Source: Bacteriovoracaceae bacterium
GTDB taxonomy: Bacteria > Bdellovibrionota > Bacteriovoracia > Bacteriovoracales > Bacteriovoracaceae
Reading direction: 5' to 3'
Length of the DNA stretch: 32,103 bases
NCBI GenBank assembly: GCA_016784965.1
Contig: JADHTQ010000050.1
Coordinates: forward strand, 1 to 32,103
Each line of letters starts with the position of its first letter. Within the stretch, counting starts at the first letter, position 1. Of this stretch, positions 1 to 7,388 are shown piece by piece. Position numbers and translations under genes: made by a program. The notes below the pieces were generated by a model, which was not told where the DNA came from, made no database searches, and saw only the letters and a list, made by a program, of their open reading frames with translations.

Positions 1-64
1 AACGATTTCTGAGGAGTTTTGGGCCTAATCTCGGCCATTTGGGTACAAAAATAAGAAAATTATT

Positions 65-1294
65 ATGATTTTTATTGATCATTTTAAATGGTTATCAATA
101 TTTAATGGATGCTATGCGATAGGTGAAAAGTTCAGGTTACTTGAAAAATTAAATGCTGGAGTCAAGGTTAGACTAATTATAAATAAGGGACATAGTGAAA
201 ATGTTAAAAATTTCACCCGACCACTTTTTGATCAAGGTGCAGTTGTTCGTTATGTCACTTTGATAAACCACCATAAATTTGCGATTGTAGATGGGGCAGT
301 ACTGCTGAACTCTTCCGGTAATTTTTCTGGCTCATACCGGGCCAGAAACTATGATGAAAACTTAGTTGTTTGTGACTATGAATCTTGTGGGCAGCACGTT
401 GATGCATTCTTGGAAGAGTTTAACTCTATGATCCAAGTTTCCAACCAGGTATTTGCAGAAAGTGGTGTGGCGCCTTTTCCAATCCGTCGTGAACCTGTAA
501 ATGCAACGAGGCAGAAGGTGGCGCTTTTTACCTCAGGTAACTTTTATCCGAGGCTAAGTCGTGGTAAAGTGCGCTTGAATAGATTTCCAACACAAGTTAA
601 TGGACATGGCAAATTGGATCAAGTGCTCATTGATGCTATCGACAATGCCAAAGAAGAGATCTTAGTTGCTACAGGACATTTTCGCTCGTACCCTTTGTAC
701 TTAGCACTAAAAAGAGCAGTTGATCGCAATGTAGTTGTGAAAATGATACTAGATGGGCAAGAATACATCTCAAAATCCAAACAAAAAAAAGAATCTGCCA
801 AGGTAAAACGCTGCCTAGCTTCTGGCAAAAGTAATTTTGCTTGCTATAAAACAGGTATTCATTTTGCTAGATTGGCCATGCTTTCTGGAATTGATGTTTT
901 GATAAAATACTATATGATTCGATGGCATTTTCCACGGGCCAAGCAGATGCACCACAAATATATGATTATCGATAAAAAAACTCTCTACAGTGGCTCTTAT
1001 AATTGGTCTTTCAATGCTGAATTTAAAACTTTTGAGAATGTGGCCGTTTTTAAAAAGCAAAGTGTAATCGACTCTTTTATCAAAAACTTTGTTGAAGCTA
1101 GAAACTACGGTGGCGGTCCTTCTGGTGTTAAAAAACTAAAGGCGTTGTATAAAGCGGCCAGCAACTCTATTGCTCTTTCGTTTAATCCAATCAGTGCCAC
1201 GATTAAAGAAATCGACTCCATCAAACGTCTAGCAAGAAGTCGTTGCAGAAATTTATATGTTAATCCGGTCGAGTTGGCCACCTGCAGATTCTAA
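65..1294 (+). CDS. Phospholipase D-like protein with two HKD motifs, probably N-terminally incomplete
   Basis: The protein carries two PLD (HKD) motifs. The first is H69-x-K71-x4-D76 followed by an S-G-N-F segment; the second is H296-x-K298-x4-D303 followed by G-S-Y-N. Two such motifs normally form one active site in phosphodiesterases of the PLD superfamily (phospholipases, cardiolipin synthases, some nucleases), so the substrate cannot be named. The second domain looks complete (about residues 180-350). The first starts too late: the strands and helix that normally precede the 'GVKVRLI' segment are missing, and there is no signal peptide. The reading frame is open only back to a TAA at 26-28, and no good ribosome binding site precedes the ATG. 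The gene may therefore be 5'-truncated or frameshifted just upstream. It converges on the Gabija-like operon with a 67-bp gap, so a defence role is conceivable but unproven. Confidence 0.7.
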   Translation: MIFIDHFKWLSIFNGCYAIGEKFRLLEKLNAGVKVRLIINKGHSENVKNFTRPLFDQGAVVRYVTLINHHKFAIVDGAVLLNSSGNFSGSYRARNYDENLVVCDYESCGQHVDAFLEEFNSMIQVSNQVFAESGVAPFPIRREPVNATRQKVALFTSGNFYPRLSRGKVRLNRFPTQVNGHGKLDQVLIDAIDNAKEEILVATGHFRSYPLYLALKRAVDRNVVVKMILDGQEYISKSKQKKESAKVKRCLASGKSNFACYKTGIHFARLAMLSGIDVLIKYYMIRWHFPRAKQMHHKYMIIDKKTLYSGSYNWSFNAEFKTFENVAVFKKQSVIDSFIKNFVEARNYGGGPSGVKKLKALYKAASNSIALSFNPISATIKEIDSIKRLARSRCRNLYVNPVELATCRF

Positions 1295-1361
1295 ACAATC
1301 AAACAGAAACATTTGCAGTTTCAGTTGAAGTTGCCGTATTCAGTTTGGGCCAGAGTGCTGT

Positions 1362-3302
1362 CTAGGTGACTGTCGGAGGGGGGCTCCCTGCTAATTCGTC
1401 AGATTTGCTTAAATCATTGATCTCTACATTAGAAGCGGTTAGTAGGTCGTAGAGTTCCTTTAGTCCAGTTTTGGTTTGATCAACAGTTTTTCTTTTTCCG
1501 GAATAAGTAATATAGATTTGATCAGTTGCATGCTTAAAGAGCGATAGTAAGGCACTCACGTTCTCTTTGGGTTTTTGAGGGAAGTTGACAAACATTCCAT
1601 CTTCAAGTCCGATAAAGAATAAGACTTTGAACTCTCTATTTTGGACCTGATCGATAGTTAGGCAAGGGACCACTCCAAACCCTTCAAATTCTCGTACTGC
1701 TCTGACGATACTGCTTTTTCTTTGCAAAATACTGCCAAATAGCTTGATAAAGGAGCTAATCATTGCATCCAAGTATTCCTCATTGTACAGTTCGCTGAGT
1801 CTGCGCACTTTACTAGGAGATACTAAGGAGATAGTGGATTGGATAAAATTTTCTAAATTTTCATTAGATTCGATTAGTTGATCTTCGCTTGTCTGCCACT
1901 GTTGTTTAAATTCTTCCAGCTTCATTTCAAGCTCTGGCAGCTGAGCAATGATTCCGTGATCACCGGAGACCATATCAAGATATTCATTCCAAGTTGGCCC
2001 TTGTATATCAAATACAAATTTAATAAAATTCAAAACCATTTCAACAAATTCTTCTTCACGCAGGTCTTGATACTCGTCTTCTACCCTTGATTTGATCGTT
2101 GCGGCCAGCAATTTGGCAATCATCGGTTGAGCATAATCGGTAGTTTGTAGATTATATATTATACCGATCTTTTCTGCTGGGATCCCTTCATCATCGATGA
2201 GTGAAATGATTTTATCAGTGACTTTAACAGCTTCTTGTTCATCGTCTCTAAAGGTAAGAAGTTTAAATTTACCTTCATCTTTTTGCTCTTTTAAGGTGAA
2301 TTTCGCTTTTTTAGTAATTTTCATATCATTAATGAAATTTGTTACATTTGATTGAAATGGGAGTAGGCGAGGGGCACATTTAAAATTTTGATCTATGTAA
2401 ACGACCTCTGCTGCAAAATCCTGCCTAAACCTTGAAACTAGGTCGGCATGGACCTTTGGCCATAACTTGACTTGTCTTTCTTTATTTGCAGCGGCAATTA
2501 CTTTACACTTGTTGCCTAGGAAACAACTACTAAAGAAGTCATAATCGACAGGAGTTATTTCGTGATAGTTATCAATTAGCAAGTGGCCATATGAGGCTTG
2601 GAGGGATTTTTTTATGTATCTGTTAGCATCAATCAAGTAAGCCGATAGCCTGGAAACCATTTGTAAAAGGGGCTTACTTTTGCCCGTTTCCTCCTCACTT
2701 TGCAGTAAGTATGCCCATAAATTGTTTGCTGCCCAGTTTAGAATATCTGAATTATCCCTGGTGTTGTCATCTAGCCTGAAGTTAATGACGTAATCTTTAA
2801 TAAACATGTTTATTAAATTTGCTCTATCCCAATCACGACTTTTTAAAATATTAATTAGCGCTTGGGGGGCGGGCCTATTTTGATAATTTAAGCATGCAAG
2901 AAAGTTTCCAATGTTATGGCCATCGTTTTCTATCTTATAGTTTTTGGTGGGCCTTAAAGTCTCCGGCAGAGCATTTCTAAAGCGATCTAAAATTGATTTG
3001 GCGAAGCTATCAAATGTGTAGGAATCAAAACGTTTGTATAGATTGTGTTCACATCTTTTGGCAACTTGCTCTTGTAGCTCATATGCCGTATCGGCAGTCG
3101 CACTAAGTGCTAGAATCCGGCTTGGCTTTTTACAAGTGTTTGTTTGTAACAAGTAACATGCTTTTTGTGCCAGCAGTTCTGTCTTGCCAGCTTGTGGCTC
3201 AGTCATCAGCAAAATGTTGTTATTACTTTTAATAGCTTTAAGGGCCCGCTCATCCATAGAGGGTATATCAATTGGTGTCCAATTTTGTGGATTTATTTTC
3301 AT
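1362..3302 (-). CDS. gajB: UvrD-like helicase partner of an OLD nuclease (GajB-like), with degenerate motifs
   Basis: This 646-residue protein shows the motif order of superfamily 1 UvrD/Rep helicases. Motif I is the P-loop ending in A38-G-K-T41; motif Ia is 'ILALSATAD' (63-71); motif Ib is 'YTFDSFAKSIL' (95-105); a motif IV-like 'DQNFKCAPRL' follows at about 304; and a motif V-like 'REFKVLFFIGLEDGMF' lies near the C-terminus. Several catalytic positions are changed. Motif II reads D244-N-Y-H-E where DE[YF]QD is normal. The usual GDxxQSIY of motif III is not recognisable. Motif VI has His591 where the Arg of the VA(L)TRA block is expected. Its start overlaps the stop of the upstream OLD gene by 4 bp, so the two are translationally coupled. 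In Gabija the helicase-like subunit binds GajA and senses nucleotide or DNA state. The subunit is longer than the roughly 500-residue prototype. Family assignment is fairly sure; enzymatic activity is doubtful. Confidence 0.75.
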   Translation of the reverse strand: MKINPQNWTPIDIPSMDERALKAIKSNNNILLMTEPQAGKTELLAQKACYLLQTNTCKKPSRILALSATADTAYELQEQVAKRCEHNLYKRFDSYTFDSFAKSILDRFRNALPETLRPTKNYKIENDGHNIGNFLACLNYQNRPAPQALINILKSRDWDRANLINMFIKDYVINFRLDDNTRDNSDILNWAANNLWAYLLQSEEETGKSKPLLQMVSRLSAYLIDANRYIKKSLQASYGHLLIDNYHEITPVDYDFFSSCFLGNKCKVIAAANKERQVKLWPKVHADLVSRFRQDFAAEVVYIDQNFKCAPRLLPFQSNVTNFINDMKITKKAKFTLKEQKDEGKFKLLTFRDDEQEAVKVTDKIISLIDDEGIPAEKIGIIYNLQTTDYAQPMIAKLLAATIKSRVEDEYQDLREEEFVEMVLNFIKFVFDIQGPTWNEYLDMVSGDHGIIAQLPELEMKLEEFKQQWQTSEDQLIESNENLENFIQSTISLVSPSKVRRLSELYNEEYLDAMISSFIKLFGSILQRKSSIVRAVREFEGFGVVPCLTIDQVQNREFKVLFFIGLEDGMFVNFPQKPKENVSALLSLFKHATDQIYITYSGKRKTVDQTKTGLKELYDLLTASNVEINDLSKSDELAGSPPPTVT

Positions 3303-5440
3303 AGTAGATCCTCATCATAGTCTGAAGTGGTTGAGTCGTAAGCTTCATCCAAACTCGTGTCATCAATGTCATCAATTTCATCAGTATCATTAGTATCATC
3401 AATCATTGAAGAGATTCTATCTGCCAAATGGTTTAACACTTCAGGACATCCTTGCATAAACTCATCATTGCTTAAACTTGCTGTTACTAATTTGTGTGTG
3501 AGTGCTTTTGCCTTGTTTGTAAATAAAAACTTATAAAGGTTAAGTTTTTCCAGATCGTAGTTATTTATCATCTGGGCGTTATCCCCAAAGATTGCACTTT
3601 TTATAGTGAGTATTTTTTGTTCAAAATATCTGTTTGTTGAACTTGGAACTGGTTTGGGGGTGCCAAGCGAAGACTTAACTGCATACATATATTTATCAAA
3701 AAATTTATCAAGCATCATAAAGTCGAGATCTAAGTTGCGATTATAAAAGATATGGTAGTCTTCTAAAAATCCTATCCAGCTATTAATTGAGGTGAAATCT
3801 CTGCCGACAGTCCATTTGTGCATCTCTTCTAATTGTTTTGCAGTTAGAGCGTGCTCACCTTCACCATAGACGTCGGATCTTGAAAAACCATAATCAATTA
3901 GTTGGTTGATAGCATATTGTATTTTTTTCCAACCGCCTCCCTCTTTACCGAGATCCAAGTCGAGCAGAGTAACAAAGGGAACGCCTAGATTTTTTAATAA
4001 TTTCCAGAAGTGGTGTACGTGATGTCCTCCAAGAGGAATTACAGCAATCATCGATTGGTTTAAGGCCATACCTTTTGCTTCAAATAGCTTCTTTAAGATA
4101 ATTTGCTCACTCTCACCTTCACATAACACCACTGCTTTTGCTAAATATAGCTCCGGGTGGGCAGCTACCGCTGCTCTTACATATACATAAGCTGCATGAT
4201 CCAGTGCTGGCAGGATTAGTTCGCTGTATAAAGTTTTGTTTTCTTGTGGACCAAAATATCTAAGATCTTCGGGCTCAACCCTGGTAATTACTTCAGGAGA
4301 GTGGGTTGAAAACAGCACTTGAGAGCCATCTCGGTTGGATATGGATTTTAGTGCTTCAATTAAATGCCCATAATGATAGGGGGAAATTTGGTTTTCTGGA
4401 CCCTCAATAACCAGCATCGTAAGGCCTGGAAGTGTAATTTGTTCGTGATCAAAGACACTTGAAAACTCTCGCCTGGTAGATCCGACTTTGATTTTTGCAT
4501 CACTTAAAAATAAGTCTCTCAAAGTTAAAGCGCTCTCCATAAGTGTGATGTGAAATAAAGTTTGCTCGTCATGATCTAAGTCGTAGATGGTAGTATTTTT
4601 TTGCTGCTCTCCATGATCAAACTTTACCATCATACTTTTTAGTAATTTTTTAATACTCTCATCTATAAAGCTGAGCTTGGGAAAGGTGTCTTTAAATGAT
4701 GGAGATAGCTGATTCCAAACACTGGCAACATGATCGTTTAAAACTTGGACTCCCTCTTCGATATCTAGTACCTCATTAGCGCTTTGCAAAGAACCCGACA
4801 GGATAGTTTCGGGATTGTTTCCCCAATTAACTGATCTTATAAAAGGTTCGAGTAGATTTTCAGAAAATTGCTGCAATTTAGGAGAGGGATCCTCCCCGGC
4901 CGGTACGTATACTACTCTAATTCGTTGTCGCTCAGTAGCGGAAACCTCGGCGGTATCTTGTTGAGTAAAAAAGTCAATTTCATAGTTGGTGCAATATGAA
5001 TCTCTGACCCACAGTAGTTTGGTTTGAATATCACCATCTCCGAAAGGATCTCTGGTATACTTTGCCTCTAGGCGCATTCTGCAATAGGGCACTGGAGTAT
5101 TACTTTTTGTGGCATCGACTATCATGTGTCTAAAACTCTCAGCAACAGCACTCATATTTTTGTCGATTCCATGTATGAGCTCTGGAAAGATGATTTTTGC
5201 TTCTATGAACAAACTTCTCTCCTCCACATCATTAAGAGATTCATTAGGGCCTATATAAAAGTCTTCAGAAGTGATAGTTCGGTCTTTTTGGGTTACTCCA
5301 AACATCCTATCGAGGGCCAATAAAAACGACGTTTTATCAGCACTGTTTCCTCCTACTAGTGTTGTCAAGTTAGCGAGGCTGATCTGTTCTGTATCTCGAC
5401 ATGAGCGAAAACCTTCAATTATAATTCTTTCAAGTAGCAT
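3299..5440 (-). CDS. gajA: OLD-family ATPase/TOPRIM nuclease (GajA-like)
   Basis: The N-terminus 'IIIEGFRSCRDTEQI' and the P-loop at 30-38 are typical of RecF/SMC-like OLD ATPases. The C-terminal half is a TOPRIM nuclease domain with the conserved acidic residues E441 ('VVLCEGESE') and D494-x-D496 ('LLDLDLG'). H380 in 'LFSTHSPEVI' is the switch histidine. OLD proteins followed by a UvrD-like gene are class 2 OLD nucleases, the Gabija arrangement, which restricts phage by cutting DNA. Oddities: the P-loop reads GGNSADKTS, with Asp35 in place of the last Gly; Walker B is 'MLVIEGPEN', with the Glu kept; and the usual Gly-rich signature is replaced by 'DHDEQTLFH'. The tail from about residue 675 is an Asp-rich low-complexity stretch. 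The ATG is preceded by AGGGG at suitable spacing. The TOPRIM site looks intact. At 713 residues it is longer than the roughly 580-residue prototype. Confidence 0.8.
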   Translation of the reverse strand: MLLERIIIEGFRSCRDTEQISLANLTTLVGGNSADKTSFLLALDRMFGVTQKDRTITSEDFYIGPNESLNDVEERSLFIEAKIIFPELIHGIDKNMSAVAESFRHMIVDATKSNTPVPYCRMRLEAKYTRDPFGDGDIQTKLLWVRDSYCTNYEIDFFTQQDTAEVSATERQRIRVVYVPAGEDPSPKLQQFSENLLEPFIRSVNWGNNPETILSGSLQSANEVLDIEEGVQVLNDHVASVWNQLSPSFKDTFPKLSFIDESIKKLLKSMMVKFDHGEQQKNTTIYDLDHDEQTLFHITLMESALTLRDLFLSDAKIKVGSTRREFSSVFDHEQITLPGLTMLVIEGPENQISPYHYGHLIEALKSISNRDGSQVLFSTHSPEVITRVEPEDLRYFGPQENKTLYSELILPALDHAAYVYVRAAVAAHPELYLAKAVVLCEGESEQIILKKLFEAKGMALNQSMIAVIPLGGHHVHHFWKLLKNLGVPFVTLLDLDLGKEGGGWKKIQYAINQLIDYGFSRSDVYGEGEHALTAKQLEEMHKWTVGRDFTSINSWIGFLEDYHIFYNRNLDLDFMMLDKFFDKYMYAVKSSLGTPKPVPSSTNRYFEQKILTIKSAIFGDNAQMINNYDLEKLNLYKFLFTNKAKALTHKLVTASLSNDEFMQGCPEVLNHLADRISSMIDDTNDTDEIDDIDDTSLDEAYDSTTSDYDEDLL
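3360..3407. repeat. Imperfect ATCAT/ATCAG microrepeat in the OLD gene
   Basis: Degenerate repeats of 'tcatcaat', 'tcatcagtatcat' and similar words encode an Asp/Ile/Thr-rich acidic stretch (D-D-I-D-D-T type) near the C-terminus of the OLD-family protein. This looks like slippage-generated low complexity inside a coding frame. Confidence 0.6.
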
Positions 5441-5500
5441 TAATAAATACCCCTAGTCTTTAAGCCGAGCACGGTCTTAATTTAATTAATTGAACTTGAA

Positions 5501-5529
5501 TTTTTAACATCTAAAAATTTCAGGGTCAA
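5501..5529 (-). promoter_or_regulatory. Candidate sigma-70-type promoter of the Gabija-like operon
   Basis: Read on the minus strand there is TTGACC (5529-5524), a 17-nt spacer, then TAAAAA (5506-5501), about 60 bp upstream of the OLD gene start. The -35 matches 5 of 6 consensus bases; the -10 is weaker. The call rests on position and consensus only. Confidence 0.35.
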
Positions 5530-5700
5530 TAAAATCTTCTGATCTGTAAGCTAAGTACTTAGAATGAATATACAAAAGCTACAAGCTGGACCAAAACGCT
5601 CAAGTATATGGGTTATGCATTTACCAAAATTTAGGTAGTTGTTAAAATAGTTTTTATACCCAAAGCTTAACAATTAATAGTGAAGTTTTTAAAGAGAAAA

Positions 5701-5728
5701 CCGATAAGAGATTGACTTATCGGAGGTG
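5701..5728 (+). promoter_or_regulatory. Hairpin overlapping the Shine-Dalgarno of the vWA-like gene
   Basis: A perfect 8-bp stem, ccgataag (5701-5708) and cttatcgg (5716-5723), encloses a 7-nt loop. The 3' arm runs into the strong ribosome binding site ggaggtgat (5722-5730). Folding would mask the GG of the Shine-Dalgarno, so the structure could gate translation of the downstream TTG-initiated gene. No T-run follows, which argues against a terminator. The 5441-5700 stretch upstream holds no gene that I can support, only the divergent promoter region. Confidence 0.5.
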
Positions 5729-5734
5729 ATAAAA

Positions 5735-7378
5735 TTGAAATATTTTACTATCTGTTTTTTGACACTTTTGGTCCTTATAAATGTGACGTTTGCAAAAAGT
5801 GAGCGCAGAGTTATTGTTTATGTAGAGCAATCGATGTCTGCCTCGCAGGACTTAAAATCCAAAATGTGGCTAACTAGGTTGATCAAGACTTTCAATTGGT
5901 CTCATCAGATTACTTTAGTCTCGTTTGATGAGCGGGTCTATCCACTTATGAAAATTACAAGCAGCTCTAAAAGTGATAGAAAACGCCTGTTTGACAGGAT
6001 TTGGCAAATGCAAAGCACGGGCCTTGTGACCGACTTTGAGCAACCATTGGGTCATCTCCTAGAGACAAAAAGTTCCGAGCCCATTGACTTGGCGGTTATC
6101 ATTTCAAATGGCAATCAAAAAATTTGGGATGAAAAACTTGGCTATCTAAGTTCTAGAGTGCTGTTTGATAGTAGATATTCCGATCTAAACGATAAGTACC
6201 GACTGCTTCGCTCAAAGGGGAAAAAAGAAAGTGAGATTTACCAGGAGCTATCTCCTCAGTACAAAAAAAGAAACCGTTTTTTAATTAAAAAACATCTAAA
6301 CCAGGTTAAGTCCAAACTAGCCGGGCGAGTTATTGTCCTAGATGTTTCTGGTAAGTCAGAAACTCTGGAGCGCTGGAGCAAGCTGCAGGCTTCTCACTAC
6401 CTGCCAGCGGCAGGAGGATCGAGTAAATTTAGTATTGCCCATCAAGAGCAGTTAGAGAAGTTAAAGGAGAAAGTAAGACAAGTGGCAAGCATCTCGAGTT
6501 TATCATGGAGATTTGTTGCTGTGTGGACTTCAATTTGTATCTTAGTCGGCTTTTTTGTACATGGGATCTTTATTGAAAAATCATCTAGTAAACTGCCAAC
6601 TCCACCCAATAGGCCCATGGAGGCAGCATCTGTAAATGAAGTACAAAAACAGGTGCCAGAAAAATCAGCTGCTGTACATGAAATGCCAAAACCAGCAGGT
6701 CAGGATGATGGTGTAAAGGCTGCTTTACGTTCTTTGCGTAAAAATATTACATCCACCAAAGTTAAAGAGGTATGTGAAAAAAGTGATAATGTTTTAGTGA
6801 TGTTAAAAGAAGACAAAAAGGCACCTGCCAAGCAGCAGGGTGAGCAAACGGTGGATCCAATCAGACCTGCTATGGCCGCAGGACCTATGACTGCAAACCA
6901 AATGCCCCCCAAAGACAATGAGCAAGTCGCCAATATGAGTAATGTCACAAATATTGCAAATCTTGCAGCTAAAGCAAAAGATGCACATGCCGGAAACTTC
7001 TCAAATGCTACTACTATAGAGCCAGAGGGCCTAGCACCTACTCTTGCCAACGGACTGCTGATAGTAGAACATGATTTTGAGGAGCCTCAAGAGGTTGCAC
7101 CAACAAAACCAAAAGTTGCCCCAGTTCAACAGAAGGTCGCAAAAAGACCTGTGCAAAAGGTAAACCACACTCCAAAAAAATCTAGTTTTATTCAACCAAC
7201 TGCACATAGTGATGATTATGTTGATGATGAGAAGATTCTACAAAATTTAATTGCTGATGTAGAAACAAACGGTATTAAAGTAAGCGATTCATCACCGCAA
7301 GTAGCAGAGGATAATCCCCAAGAACGAGACCTAGAGGCATTGAAAAACACAATACTACGGTTTGGAGTTGATGATTAG
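5735..7378 (+). CDS. Exported, membrane-anchored vWA-like protein with a Pro/Ala/Lys-rich tail
   Basis: I choose the TTG at 5735 because GGAGG at 5722-5726 sits 8 nt upstream; the in-frame GTG at 5726 overlaps that ribosome binding site. The product (547 residues) starts with a signal peptide, 'MKYFTICFLTLLVLINVTFA'. Residues of about 25-230 look like a von Willebrand A-type fold: a strand followed by E-x-S-x-S at the MIDAS position ('VEQSMSAS'), a central 'TGLVTDFEQPLGHLL' helix, and 'LAVIISNG' where LISDG is usual. The metal site is therefore degenerate (Asp to Glu, Asp to Asn). A transmembrane segment near residues 265-288 is followed by a roughly 260-residue low-complexity tail. By topology the vWA part would be periplasmic and the tail cytoplasmic. 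It ends 10 bp from the convergent clpB-like gene. The function is unknown. Confidence 0.7.
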   Translation: MKYFTICFLTLLVLINVTFAKSERRVIVYVEQSMSASQDLKSKMWLTRLIKTFNWSHQITLVSFDERVYPLMKITSSSKSDRKRLFDRIWQMQSTGLVTDFEQPLGHLLETKSSEPIDLAVIISNGNQKIWDEKLGYLSSRVLFDSRYSDLNDKYRLLRSKGKKESEIYQELSPQYKKRNRFLIKKHLNQVKSKLAGRVIVLDVSGKSETLERWSKLQASHYLPAAGGSSKFSIAHQEQLEKLKEKVRQVASISSLSWRFVAVWTSICILVGFFVHGIFIEKSSSKLPTPPNRPMEAASVNEVQKQVPEKSAAVHEMPKPAGQDDGVKAALRSLRKNITSTKVKEVCEKSDNVLVMLKEDKKAPAKQQGEQTVDPIRPAMAAGPMTANQMPPKDNEQVANMSNVTNIANLAAKAKDAHAGNFSNATTIEPEGLAPTLANGLLIVEHDFEEPQEVAPTKPKVAPVQQKVAKRPVQKVNHTPKKSSFIQPTAHSDDYVDDEKILQNLIADVETNGIKVSDSSPQVAEDNPQERDLEALKNTILRFGVDD

Positions 7379-7388
7379 GCTTTTGTAG

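Noticed and set aside
1362-5440. PARIS-type or RecBCD/AddAB-type system
   Set aside because: PARIS lacks a UvrD partner, and AddAB would need larger helicase-nuclease subunits. The OLD-TOPRIM plus UvrD order fits Gabija/class 2 OLD best.
6700-7050. Reverse-strand gene opposite the vWA-like tail
   Set aside because: It has no ribosome binding site or recognisable domain and lies wholly inside a well-supported gene; it is a shadow of low-complexity coding sequence.
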